Below are positions 41,395 through 52,283 of a stretch of 64,000 nt of DNA, in pieces. Source of the stretch: Echinarachnius parma. Its lineage: Eukaryota; Echinodermata; Echinoidea; Clypeasteroida; Echinarachniidae. Position numbers and translations under genes: made by a program. The notes beneath the pieces are model-generated. The model was not told where the DNA came from and did not search any database. It saw nothing but the letters and a program-made list of their open reading frames with translations. The DNA lies in the NCBI GenBank assembly GCA_037951105.1, contig JBAMJV010003012.1, positions 1 through 64,000 of the forward strand. The letters are read 5' to 3'. Position 1 is the stretch's first letter; every line of letters starts with the position of its first letter.

Positions 41395-43078
41395 AAAATT
41401 ATATTCTTTGAGGAATGATAGTGGTCAAAATAATGGTTTATTTTTTGATGATATTTTAAAGTTAAGTGAACAGAATAAAGAATTATGTGAAAGTAAAATG
41501 ACGAAAGATGAGTGTTTTAAGGTTTTGAAAGAAATGAAATGGAATAAATCCCCTGGAAATGATGGGTTCACGGTGGAATTGTATGATACATTTTGGCCCT
41601 TATTAGGGGATTTGTTGGTAGAAGTATTGAATGAAACATTTGTGAGGGGGGAATTGACGGTATCTCAAAAACAAGGGACTACAACATTGATAGAAAAAGA
41701 GGGAAAAGATGCGAAGCATATTAACAATTATAGACCCATTACACTGTTAAATGTAGACTACAAAATATTATCGAAGGTTTTAGCAACTAGGATTAAAAAG
41801 GTTTTAAATGAAATAATTCATTATGATCAGGTGGGATATATAAAAGACAGAAATATTGGGGAAGCGGTTCGATTAATAGAGGATATATTATTTTATTCTA
41901 AACATTCATTAGAGCAAGGAAAGGGGTTTCTGATCGCTGTAGATTTCGAAAAAGCTTTTGATTCTGTATCCCATCAATATTTATTGAAAGTGCTAAAATT
42001 GTTTGGTTTTGGTGATTCGTTTTGTTCTTGGGTGAAGATATTATATAATGATATAAGTAGTTGTATTATGAATGGGGGTTATTCCACTGGTTATTTTGAT
42101 ATAGAAAGGGGGGTCAGACAAGGTGATCCATTGTCGCCCTATTTGTTTTTGGTTGCAATAGAATTATTGGCAAATGAAGTAAGGAGGGACAAAATAATTA
42201 AAGGGATACATTTTGGGGAGCATGAAATAAGACAAGTATTGTATGCAGATGATATGACGATTTTTTTGAAAGATTTAGACTCCATAAGAAGGTTGCAATA
42301 TATATTTGAAGAATTTGAAAAAGTAAGTGGTTTGAAAGTTAATAAGGAAAAGACACATTTTATGTATATGGGTGAGGAAAATGGGAAACCAGATCGGCCT
42401 TTATTTGGACAATTTGTTAAGGAAGTAACAATTTTAGGTGTTAATTTCTCGGTCGATTTTAGATTAAAAGATGATTTAAATTACAAAGAAATATTAAGTA
42501 AAATTAAAAAGCTTCTAGGTTGGTGGAAACAACGGGATTTGACTATTATGGGTAAAATACATTTATTGAAAACGTATGCATTAACAAAGTTGAATTATGT
42601 TTCATCTCTCCTTGTTGTTCCCCTATGGGTTTATATAGAAGTGGAGAAAATATCGTTTGATTTTATATGGGGAGGGAAGGATCGTATAAAAAGAAAAATT
42701 ATGTATCAAAATTATAATTATGGTGGAGTAAAAATGATTAATTTTGAAATATTTGTTAGAACGCAGCGGATAATGTGGGTGAAACTATTATTATATGGAG
42801 AAAGAAATTTGGGATGGAAGTTATTTTTTGAGTATTGCTTAAGTTCAGTAGGAGGAAGGCTAATTTTCTTATGTGATTATGAAATGCAAAAGATGAAGTT
42901 TAGGTTCAAGTTTCCACCTTATTATTTGGAAATGTTGAAAGCTTGGAAAGAGATTGATAATTTAAGGCATTTTAATGGTTGTATGAATCCAATTATTTTT
43001 AATAATAGGAATATATGTATAAAAAAAATAAGATGGCATTTGATAAAGAATTATTTGAACAAGGGATTGTTATGTTGA
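41330..43078 (+). pseudogene. LINE reverse transcriptase, L1/Tx1 type
   Basis: 582 codons covering the RT: MKWNKSPGNDGFTVELYDTF, NNYRPITLLNVDYKILSKVL, IAVDFEKAFDSVSH (first catalytic Asp), GVRQGDPLSPYLFLVAIELL and VLYADDMTIFLKD (YADD catalytic pair), then FEKVSGLKVNKEKTHFMY. All catalytic blocks appear intact. The frame is lost at an A-run near 43025. The first codons before about 41385 are a shadow of the previous frame. Confidence 0.9.
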
Positions 43079-43890
43079 ACCATGTTATGGATAATGGACA
43101 TGTTAAACCCGTTGCATACTTTTTGAACCTTGGTATGATAGGTGACAACTTACTTACAATAATTGATATATATCATGCGATTCCGAGGGATTGGAAAATT
43201 GATTTAGGTTTGATACAATTTTGTGAGGTAGACTTAATAAATTATAATATTAATGTATATCTTTTGGATAAAAAATTAAGTTTTAAGGATGTACCATCAA
43301 GAAAAATATATGATTATTTTATTAGAGAATTGCAAAAGACATATGATTTACAGATAAGAGATGGACAAAATGATTTTAATTTTATAGATAAAGAAATGTA
43401 TGAATGTTTTTTTAGACCAAGAATAACATTAATAATTGGGAAACAGAGAGAGTTTCAATTTAAGTTACTCCATGGGGCAATTTACACTAAAGATAATTTA
43501 TTTAGATTTGGATTTGTTGAAGACAACTTGTGTTCGTACTGTAAACGGGAAAGGGAAACATATTCGCATTTATTTTTATTTTGTTTAAATGTAAAATTGA
43601 CATGGCAAGCTTTGATACAACGTTTTTTGTTAGATGAAATAAAGAACTTAAATTGGCGGGATATATTTGTTGGATTGTCAGGTAATTCAAATAGAATAAA
43701 ATATTGCAATACCATCATTTTTATGGTAAAATATATATTATTTGTATTTAGAAAAGAGGGTGTTCTACCTAATATTGATAAAATACAGAAACTGTTATTG
43801 GATTATAAGGCCCAGGAAAAGGGAATAGCAATTAAAATGGGAAAATTAGGACTACATTTACAAAAATGGGAAACGGTAAAATTAGAATAA
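43015..43890 (+). pseudogene. LINE ORF2 C-terminal part with zinc-binding motif
   Basis: 291 codons continuing ORF2 after the A-run frameshift. FGFVEDNLCSYCKRERETYS followed by HLFLFC forms the CxxC-x(7)-H-x(4)-C motif typical of L1/Tx1 C-termini. It ends at a normal stop before the 3' untranslated region. Confidence 0.8.
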
Positions 43891-44269
43891 GATTGAAAGA
43901 ATGAACTCTTCATATGTGATGTTTCCCCCGTGAGCTTGTAAAAAAAAAATTTAAAAAGTATTTTTAAAGTATTGATTTAAATATGTATTTTGTAAGCATT
44001 ATTATTATTTTTTTTTATTTTTTAAAGGATGTGAGCAGATTTCCGGGGTAGGGTGGGGGGGTGAGTGTGTAGGGGTGGGGAAGGGGGGGGATGAGAGAAG
44101 TAGCGTGTCTTACTTCTTTTTATTTTTTGTTAAATCTCCACTGTGTTTAATTTTTGTGAATTACACTTGATTTGTACACTTGAGATGTAAACTTGTATTT
44201 TCAAAAATGTTATTCAATTGTAAATGTTAGTTAATAATTTGGAGAAATAAAAAATCATTTAAAAAAAAA

Positions 44270-44272
<3 letters not shown>

Positions 44273-44312
<40 letters not shown>
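44273..44312. repeat. (GT)n between two copies of the LINE 3' end
   Basis: A run of about 20 GT units directly after the poly-A of the first 3' end. A shorter GT run follows the second copy at about 44605. Probably produced together with the 3'-end duplication. Confidence 0.9.
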
Positions 44313-44316
<4 letters not shown>

Positions 44317-44784
44317 CTTGTAAAAAAAAATTGTTTAAGTATTTAAAAAGTATTGATTTAAATATGTATTTTGTAAGCATTATTATTTTTTTTTTTTTAA
44401 AGGGGGAGGGGAAGGGGGGATGAGAGAAGTAGCGTGTCTTACTTCTTTTTATTTTTTGTTAAATCTCCATTGTGTTTAATTTTTGTGAATTACACTTGAT
44501 TTGTACACTTGAGATGTAAACTTGTATTTTCAAAAATGTTATTCAATTGTAAATGTTATGTTAATAATTTGGAGAAATAAAAAAATCATTTAAAAAAAAA
44601 TAAGTGTGTGTGTGTGGGTGTGTGAGTGTAGGTTTTTTGTATTTGTACACTATAGCGGTCTAATCATGAGGAAGATGATTTAAGTCATGCTTTCTTCAAT
44701 TTTAGTATATCAAATTTCCTTCCAAGGTATGCACCAGTTTGCATTATTTCAATTGAAACATTGCAAAAGCTCCCTACCGTGGAA

Positions 44785-44822
44785 GGGGGAACCCTCCCCT
44801 CCCCCCCCCCCCCCCCCCCCCG
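44785..44822. repeat. Poly-C tract
   Basis: CCCTCCCC then about 22 C. One of many long G/C homopolymers in the window; on the opposite strand it could form a G-quadruplex. Confidence 0.9.
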
Positions 44823-44839
44823 CCTTCTTCTCACATCAG

Positions 44840-45955
44840 ATATACGCAACTGTGCTAAACATTGTCAAAAGGTGATATTCATTGTTCTAAGCGTCACACG
44901 CATGGCAAACAAGTCATATTGTGATGTACATTGTTTCAACTTGTAATTTGCCAGCTGCGCGGGGGACTAGACCGAGGGCGATAGTTGACGTAGTCCGTTG
45001 TTATCCGGAGTTGCAGTATTGTCAGGGGTGCTAAATACATTAAAACAAGATGTTTATTGTTTCACCGTCGTGCGTCGTATTACTAATCAATAATCTTCTT
45101 TGAAAGCCAAGTTTTGTGCAGATCGTTAGTAATTATATTGTATTGATGGATGTTATCATTTAATCGATATTCTTCTGTTTATTCTAGAAGTATTATAAAT
45201 GTATCAACAAACCAAAGGGAAAGTCCCAAATGAGTCCCCTTTTGCGTGCTGACGCATGTTTGATTTTCCCTTGCTAAGTAATGGCCCAGTCCCACTATAG
45301 CGCATCTCATTCCGTTTCCTATAAGATCAAAATGCGGTCGAAGCAGTCAGTAGATCTAGCAAATTTTGAAGTTCATGTCGTTTCGTTTCACGCGAAACGG
45401 AGTCCAATTAAAAGTATCATACTAGTCCATTCCGAACTTGGACGAATAATTTCGTTTCCTACGAGTATTCTGCTAGTACCGTCCAGGTAAGGTGTCAAAC
45501 GGATAGGTATACAGAAGGAGATAGGTACGCTATAGTGGGACTATACAGTATAGGCCACGACCGTTAAATTCGTTTTCCACGCGGTGAATACAATTACCCG
45601 ATCAATGTTTATCAGAAGTGTTGAACATAGTCAAATTTTGTGTTCATTGTTTCCAGTGCCACACGCATGTCATTGTGAGGCGCAGCCCGCGTGACGTGCG
45701 TTGCTTCATTCGTCATGCACCATATGCATGGTTTCATAATTTCATTGTTGACAAATAGACAATTATTGCCAGGGATTATGCATATCAATAAAAGAAAGTC
45801 TCAATAGTAATACCCTTGAAGAACATGTTTACACATTTTTTCTCGGCCTCATCCCGTTGCTAAGATACTGTTTAATATCACGTATTTGTTATCGTATACT
45901 TTCTATTTATATATAACCGAAAAAAAATGCTCCTTACTGCCACGTAATATGTGTA
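44840..45955. repeat. Segmental duplication, copy A part 1
   Basis: Matches 57510-58640 over its length with small indels (AACATGGCAAACAAGTCAT..., TTTCACCGTCRTGCGTCGTA, GCGCAGCCCGCGTGACGTGC). The match resumes at 49010 after the minus-strand LINE, so the LINE interrupted copy A. No gene is recognised in it. Confidence 0.8.
45288..45542. mobile_element. 255-bp MITE (AGTCCCACTATAGCG ends), copy A
   Basis: Perfect 15-bp inverted ends AGTCCCACTATAGCG / CGCTATAGTGGGACT. The interior contains CGTTTCGTTTCACGCGAAACG, a further palindrome. The same element is at 57981-58235 in the other duplication copy, where the left end has mutated (AGTCCGGCAATAGCG). Superfamily not decided; no clear target duplication. 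Confidence 0.65.
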
Positions 45956-46139
45956 ATATCATTATTATTATTATTATTATTATTATTTATTCGGCAAAAG
46001 TTCAAAAGAGTTACAGAGTATACACGAGTTACAAAATGCAAAATACAAACAAAACACAGTCAATAATGAAAGTGAAGGAAAGGGAGAAAAGGGACAGTTA
46101 CAAGTGGGCAAGGGCTCTTAAAAGTAAATAACTTTACTG

Positions 46140-47085
46140 TTGCCCGGAGACATGCGAGCCCTCACAAGTAACTGTCAAGAAAACATAAGGAAACATTTAT
46201 ATTGCACATATTCAAAATAACAATATTGCAAAAATCAACAATACAAGCCTAGGCCACCTCCTCCGGTAGAAATAAAAGTAGAACTACAATGATTAAATAC
46301 AATACAGACAATTATGATTTCCATATATAAAAATAAAATAATTGAACAACCATTACAAATCAAATAATGCTAGTAAATAAATTACAACCAAGATATAACT
46401 ACTTTACTTTGATGGTAAAATTACTATTAACAATAACAGTAGATAATAATTATAATGACATACAGTGGGACCAGCCCTTAAAACATAATAATACTAATAC
46501 AAGGCAAAAATAACGATATATATAACCAGTTATTAATGAGAGATATACTTTAAAGAGGCCAAAATCTATATCACTGAACAATTAAAAAGTCTAAAAGAAG
46601 ACCAAAATGTATTTAAATTAAGTACCATAATTGTAAAACATGTCTAAACTAACCGAGTGAAAACTAATTTTAAACAAAAATAAATATCAATCTAAGACAT
46701 CTGGAAATCGGAAAGTGGGTTTATGTACTACTAAACAATAAATGCAACTATAAAGATAATTGAATGAATAAGGAATAGTAGCATAACTACACGACTATAA
46801 TACAAACATTAATAATGTATTGAGATATTTGTCTGACATCGAATAAGAATAATTGAGACAAATTGTTGCTTGCTAAACTATCACTGGGCCAAATATACAG
46901 TGCAATTAATCAATTAATAAAATAGTCGACAGGATTGCACTAAGTGAAATGAGGCTAACAAATTGAATGCAATAATACGGATGGGATCAATTTTCAAAAA
47001 AGTGATTGAACTATATCACTTAATACATACTTAATTTAAAAGTGATAAAATAAACAAACAAACAAAGGGAGTTGTAAAAACGGGT
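46140..47085. other. AT-rich sequence within the minus-strand LINE
   Basis: No coding frame. Probably the long 3' untranslated part of the LINE or an older insertion. Nothing more specific is visible. Confidence 0.35.
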
Positions 47086-47089
47086 GCGC

Positions 47090-47855
47090 TTCGTTATTCC
47101 GAAGGTTCGTTATTCCGAAGGTTCGTTATTCCGAACACGCAAATTTCCTATACCTGAGTGTTCGTTAATCCGAAAATGAAATAGGGTTCGTTAATCCGAA
47201 CATTTGTTGCATTATTCCGAAGGTTCGTTATTCCGAAGGTTCGTTATTCCGAAGGTTCGTTATTCCGAAGGTTCGCTATTCCTAAAATGAAATCGGGTTC
47301 GTTATTCCGAAGGTTCGTTATTCCGAAGGTCCGTTATTCCGAGGGTTCGTTATTCCGAAGGTTCGCTATTCCTAAAATGAAATCGGGTTCGTTAATCCGA
47401 AAATGAATTTGGGTTTGTTATAATGCTCTTATTTCATATAAAGAGATAAAATAAACTTAAATGTTTGATTGGTCTGGCCAAGGGAGGGAAAGGGGGAGGG
47501 GTATGCTTAATGCAGGCTGTAAATTAAATAAACAAAACACAAACTATAGTATTATAACAAGCCCGATTCAATTTTCGGAATAACAAACCCGATTTTATTT
47601 TCGGATCAACGAACCTTCGGAATAACGAACCTTCGGAATAACGAACCTTCGGAATAACGAACCCGATTTTATTTTCGGATAAACGAACCTTCGGAATAAC
47701 GAACCTTCGGAATAACGAACCTTCGGAATAACGAACCTTCGGAATAACGAACCTTCGGAATAACGAACCTTCGGAATAATGAACCTTCGGAATAACGAAC
47801 CTTCGGAATAACTGAACCTTCGGAATAACGAACCTTCGGAATAACGGACTGTAAC
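47090..47855. repeat. Inverted pair of 16-17-bp arrays (GGTTCGTTATTCCGAA)
   Basis: The left array (47091-47410) repeats GGTTCGTTATTCCGAA; the right array (47572-47846) repeats the inverse, TTCGGAATAACGAACC. About 160 bp of unique AT-rich sequence lies between. Both arrays also include a TCGGATTAACGAACC-type variant next to AAAATGAAATCGGG. The design suggests a foldback MITE whose ends were amplified. Confidence 0.8.
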
Positions 47856-48025
47856 CGTAAAAACATGTGTACAATTAAAGTCTATTTCTAGTACAATAAT
47901 GTAGCTTTCAGTAAGAGAAGGAAAGAGGACAGAGAAGAGATGACAGCGTCGTCTCTAACATGGGAAGGCAAGGTGTCCCACAACCTGGGCAGACGTCGAG
48001 AAGGAGAAAAGAATAAAGACTGAGT

Positions 48026-48793
48026 TTAAGAAGGGAGGTGACGGAAAGAAAGGGTGTGAAGGCGTCGCGGGTTGATGCATATGCTCTCGTGAAGAGTATC
48101 ACAGTCACAACTACCATGTAGACATTTGAACACGAATGAACATAACAAATAATCTATGCGGGATGTCAGGGAAGACCAATGAAGAACCCGCAGTCGCTCC
48201 TCATATGCCACCTCACCACGATGTTGCTTGAGTGCAAGACGGGTAGCGGTTCTTTGAACGCGCTCTAACTTTGTTACCTGTTGTGCCGTTGTTGGATGCC
48301 ATGCTGGGAAACCATATTCTAATATGGGAAGAACAAGTGTTTTGTAGAGACAGAAAATGGAAGAGGTAGAACCACCACGGGTAACCAGCCTGATGGAACC
48401 AAGCGTGTGGTTTGCACGAGAAACAATTGCATCTATGTGTGAGTTCCAGGTCAGGTCAGAGCTGATTACTACACCTAGGTATCTGAATGAAGGAACATGA
48501 TCAAGGGGGGCGTTGCCTAAGTGATAAACCGGAGGCTGAATATTTCGCCTTCTTGTCACATGCATAACTTTGGTTTTCGATGTGTTGAAGGTCATGCCAT
48601 TACCCTGACACCAAAGATTCAGGGTGTCAAGATCGGCCTGACATAAAACCTCATCATTCGGTGAACGGATTTCCCTGAAAACGAGGATATCGTCTGCAAA
48701 GAGGGTACAGGCCGGAATTGCGGGATTGAGAACATAAGTTGAACAACATCGGTCCGAGGACGCTACCATGCGGAACACCCAAAGAGACATCAA
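48026..48793 (-). pseudogene. Non-LTR reverse transcriptase C-terminal half
   Basis: 255 codons on the minus strand. TLFADDILVFREI holds the FADD catalytic pair. NGMTFNTSKTKVMHVTR and FRYLGVVISSDLTWNSHI are the following conserved blocks, with LPILEYGFPAWHPTTAQQV and KLERVQRTATR later. The N-terminal RT blocks are in another frame at 48654-48947, so a frameshift lies near 48740. Confidence 0.85.
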
Positions 48794-48947
48794 CCCAATG
48801 CGAAGTGGAGCCCATGAAAGCTACACGTTGGATCTGGCCAGTAAGGAAGGAGCATATCCAATGCCAGAGATTGCTCTGGATATTGAAATTGACGGCAAGT
48901 TTTGAAAGTAATGTATGATGCGGCATCTTGTCGAAAGCCTTCGACAT
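48654..48947 (-). pseudogene. Non-LTR reverse transcriptase, middle blocks
   Basis: 97 codons: MSKAFDKMPHHTLLSKL (first catalytic Asp block, truncated at its start) and LGVPHGSVLGPMLFNL (block 4, normally VPQGSVLGP). It continues into the FADD frame after a frameshift. The 5' truncation is just upstream, where coding sequence stops at about 48965. Confidence 0.8.
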
Positions 48948-49009
48948 ATCTAGGCATATGGCATCAATTATTAATAACGAATTGCTTAATATATCATATT
49001 ACTTTTTGA

Positions 49010-49480
49010 AAAAAAGATATCTGACATAATTCAGATATCACAAGAGAGTTTCTATTTTTTAACTATTTCGAGCCCGAAAACAAACAACTAAAATAAAACA
49101 AAATAAAAACCCGCAACCAATGTCGTATTTCTTTTTGGGGAAAAATTATAATATTTCCATATGCTTGAAATCTCCTTTTCCTGGAGTTATATTGATTGTT
49201 AGACCTCAAAGTAATAAAACGTCGGACCATCTTTTTATACTGCATTACGAGTCTTCGCCAGGGTGAAATTTCGCTCGCGAAAGCTGTCGGGGCACTGCGG
49301 CGAGCACTTATCCGCAAGTTGCGGTATATCACAAACTCGCATAGTACGACTTTCATTCTTCGCATACGCGTCGGTATAAACATACAAGCACAGCCGCTGC
49401 TTGTTTGGTCAAAATCGATCCAGGAACAGCTGAAGTACATATTATATCCGATTGCAATAAATGCTGAGGCCCAACATTTA
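49010..49480. repeat. Segmental duplication, copy A part 2
   Basis: GATATCACAAGAGAGTTT, TATTGATTGTTAGACCT, CATTACGAGTCTTC and GGGTGAAATTTCGCTC also occur at 58680-59350 in the same order. Copy B has an extra block (about 58710-59095) not present here. Confidence 0.75.
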
Positions 49481-49571
49481 TTCGATAATTAACGAAAATA
49501 TTGATCAGCCCTACACATTGTCGAGAAGATATTACCAACGCGGCTTGGCTTTGATGAAATAAATAAATAAA

Positions 49572-49700
49572 TATCTAGGACTGCTGATTGATTGTTCGCT
49601 GCGTTGGAATAAGCACATTGAATTGATATGCAAACAAATATCTCAATCGGTTATTATAAGAATGAAATATTTGTCTACCTTAAAACATATGGATTGTAAT
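49572..49700 (+). mobile_element. LINE RT remnant (LGLLIDCSLRWNKHI)
   Basis: The plus strand reads LGLLIDCSLRWNKHIELICK, the YLGxxID...W..H block of non-LTR reverse transcriptases, then decays. A short isolated fragment. Confidence 0.5.
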
Positions 49701-49767
49701 ATATAATACGCTGATCTTGCCACACAAAAATAATTGTAATATAATGTAGGGTATAAGTGCATCTTAC

Positions 49768-49895
49768 CGAGCATGGTGGCTTAGTGGTTATATAGTGTCC
49801 GCCTCATGCACGGGAGGTCCTGGGTTCGAACCTAGACCGGGTCATACTAAAGACTTTAAACATGGTACCTTCTGCCTTTTAGCCAGGCGCTCGGC
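49768..49895 (+). mobile_element. tRNA-like SINE
   Basis: A-box TGGCTTAGTGG, a putative anticodon loop CTCATGC (CAT) and B-box GGTTCGAACC fall within the first 75 bp. They are followed by TGGTACCTTCTGCCTTTTAG and GGCGCTCGGCATTTATAG. Lack of a clean cloverleaf and the attached tail argue for a SINE instead of a working tRNA gene. Confidence 0.65.
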
Positions 49896-49904
49896 ATTTA
49901 TAGA

Positions 49905-50640
49905 ATGGAGAAGGGAAAGTTAAACACGCGGAGTTATACGCGGAGTTATCAGAAGTGCAAGGCAATGTCTGTCGCCAACCAGAGAAAACCAGTCCAACAA
50001 ACCTACAACATACACCACGAATCTCTGGTAAAGGTCACTTCAACAAAGTACCTTAGCGTAACAATGCAGCAGAACATGAAGTGGAACAATCAACCAACTT
50101 TCCAAAAAGCTAATTCCACAAGAGCCTTCCTACAGAGAAATCTTCGATCCTGCCCAAGACATGTGAAAATACTCTGCTACAAAACTCTACTACGCCCCAT
50201 TCTTTAGTATGGCTGTGAGATCGGGGATCCATCAACTCAAGCAAACATCCAGAAGCTTGAAATGATACAGCGTAGATATGCTCGCTTTGTCTATATAGCG
50301 GCTACAGATACTCCAGCAGTGACACAACTACAGTGGCCATCACTCCAAGAAAGGAGAGCTCAGTACAAGGTATACATGATACATCGGATGGTCAACTCTC
50401 TGGTTGATACTCCTTCAATGCACTACCTCATGCCAGCGCTACCCTCATAGGTCACAGCCAGCGGTTCAAAGTTCCATTTGCACGCACCCAGACATACCAA
50501 ACATCCTTCTTTCCGCATGCAATAAGAATCCACCATATGCACCCCGCCTGACCATTTTAAACAGGAGATGCAGAGCATCCAAATTCATTAGAGCGCACAA
50601 GATTTGTACTTGCACACGTAGTTAGCATCACAGAGCACCA
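49905..50640 (+). pseudogene. CR1/L2-type RT C-terminal remnant
   Basis: Frames at 49905-50207 and 50262-50450 read KCKAMSVANQRKPVQQTYNI, then LSVTMQQNMKWN, KANSTRAFLQRNLRSCPRHV and KTLLRPIL, and after an in-frame TAG QANIQKLEMIQRRYARFV and LQWPSLQERRAQYKVYMIHR. This is the standard order of a CR1/L2-type ORF2 C-terminus. Several stops make it inactive. The SINE at 49768 lies directly upstream. Confidence 0.8.
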
Positions 50641-50975
50641 CACTGTACACAAGTCATGCACAATGTACGAAAATACACCGCGCTGGTGGACTGTACCAAA
50701 ACGGAAAAAGAGGACTGGCCCCCTTATATAGCTAGCACTACATTTAGTAGACGTGTGGCCTAGGGCAAATGAATCGGAGATAATAATAATAATAATAATT
50801 GCATTTATAAGGCGCTTTATACGGGCGTTTCTAAGCGCACTGGTGGTCTGTCTAAATAAGAAAACTAGTAAACATGATAGCATAAAAACAATACAACACC
50901 AAAGTCAAAGTAACAAATCGGAAATAACAATTATAATACAATACTTAATAACTATCTGTGTGCGCCTCCAGAAAA

Positions 50976-51311
50976 TTACAACTGCTTACAAAGATGGGTT
51001 TTGAGGAGGATTTTAAATGATTCGATAGATGTGGCATTCTGAATATGGGGTGGGAGTTTGTTCCAAAGGGTGGGAGCAATGGACGAGAAGGCTCGGTCAC
51101 CATAACGGGTTTTTGTACGTGGGCCATGAAGTAACTGGATAGAGGAAGATGAACGGAGGGGTCTGGTAGAAGAGGAGGAACGAAGGGAGACTAGGTCTTG
51201 AAGATATATGGGGGCAAGATTATGTGTGATTTTATATGTGAGAAGTAGGATCTTGAAAGTAATGCGGGAATGGACCGGTAGCCAATGAAGTGAGCGAAGA
51301 ACAGGGGTCAT
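50976..51311 (-). pseudogene. Rex1/L2-like ORF2 C-terminus
   Basis: 111 codons: TPVLRSLHWLPVHSRITFKI, LLLTYKITHNLAPIYLQDL, then GDRAFSSIAPTLWNKLP. The LHWLPV...FKILLLTYK wording is typical for the end of L2/Rex1-type ORF2. Confidence 0.85.
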
Positions 51312-51816
51312 GTTTCCTTCTAAGGGTGACTAATCTAGCGGCTGAATTTTGGATACGTTGGAGGGGGGATATATGAGAAAGAGGGAGGCCGGTGAGGAGG
51401 GAGTTGCAGTAGTCCAGATGAGAGGAAACGAAGGCGTGGACGAGTCGCTCAGCGGATGATTGGTCAAGCAGACGCCTGATCTTCCCTATTTTGAAAATAC
51501 CCCAAGATGCAGATTTGCAGATGTTTGTGATATGGTGTTTAAAAGTTAAGTGTTTGTCCAAAGAAAAGTCAAGGTCTCTAACATATTCAGAAGTCTTTAT
51601 TACTCCATCCTGAGTGGTTAAACCTGCTAGAGGATCTGTACTCCTAAACTGTGATGAAAAAAGGATGAGCTCAGACCTGTCTTCGTTCAGACGGAGTCTG
51701 TTGGTAGTGGACCAGGCTTTGACGTCCATGAGACATTCTCTCAGTGAGTTAACAGCAGCAACCCTATCGCCAGGTGACATAGTTATGTAAATCTGGGTGT
51801 CATCAGCGTACACCAC
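51232..51816 (-). pseudogene. Rex1/L2-like RT, YADD and thumb region
   Basis: 194 codons beginning MVYADDTQIYITMSP (catalytic YADD), then SLRECLMDVKAWSTTNRLRL, VRDLDFSLDKHLTFKHHI and HLDYCNSLLTGLP. The usual YLG is changed to RDLDF. It overlaps the previous fragment in another frame. Confidence 0.85.
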
Positions 51817-51821
51817 GATGA

Positions 51822-52139
51822 CTATTGATGATTCTTGCGAGAGGACCCGTGTAGAGGAGAAAAAAGCAGGGGGCCGACAACTGACCCTTGCGGAACTCCA
51901 CAGCTGAGAGAACTAGGAGTTGAACAGGTCCCATTGATTATCACCCTCTGTGTGCGGTCTTGAAGATATGAATTGATCCATTGGATGACAGTGCCTGTGA
52001 TGGAATAGTCATTACTAAGTCTTTGTAGTAGCAAGGTGTGGTCGAGCGTGTCAAACGCTGCCGAATAGTCCAGAAGAAGAAGAGCAGCCTCATTGCCCTT
52101 GTCAACAGCAATGAGGAGATCGTTGAGCACTTTCAACAT
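51822..52139 (-). pseudogene. Rex1/L2-like RT, palm N-terminal blocks
   Basis: 105 codons: ALLLLDYSAAFDTLDHTLLL (first catalytic Asp), then SCGVPQGSVVGPLLFS. The frame shifts just before the YADD block. Confidence 0.85.
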
Positions 52140-52283
52140 TGCAGTTTCTGTTGAGTGGAGGCTGCGTTACGCTGACTGGTTTGCAGGAGCAGATGATTAC
52201 TGTCCACATGAAACATTAGCTGATTAGCCACAATCCTTTCAAGGAGCTTGCTCATGAATGGCAGATTGGCAATTGGTCGGGAT

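Larger units (their letters stand above)
40149..44603 (+). mobile_element. L1/Tx1-like LINE, nearly complete ORF2, poly-A tailed
   Basis: Endonuclease, linker, reverse transcriptase and C-terminal parts follow in order over 3.7 kb, broken by three frameshifts. The 3' untranslated region (about 43900-44272) ends in GGAGAAATAAAAAATCATTT plus poly-A and is then repeated (about 44313-44603) after a (GT)n run. Poly-A tails and the RT wording (NNYRPITLLN, GVRQGDPLSPYLF) fit the L1/Tx1 group. No ORF1 was identified. Confidence 0.85.
45960..48980 (-). mobile_element. Minus-strand LINE, 5'-truncated, (TAA)n tail
   Basis: The 3' end is at 45960 with (TAA)n read on the minus strand; RT coding lies at about 48026-48947. 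Between them is an AT-rich 3' part interrupted by the TTCGGAATAACGAACC array. It sits inside segmental copy A and is absent from copy B at about 58640. The (TAA)n tail and RT wording fit I/Jockey-type LINEs. Confidence 0.65.

Noticed and set aside
45281-45490. A 69-codon frame conserved at 57962-58183
   Set aside because: Conserved because the whole segment is duplicated; it lies inside a 255-bp MITE and shows no protein-level signal.
49768-49845. tRNA-Met-like gene
   Set aside because: The stem pairing is imperfect and a SINE-type body follows directly.
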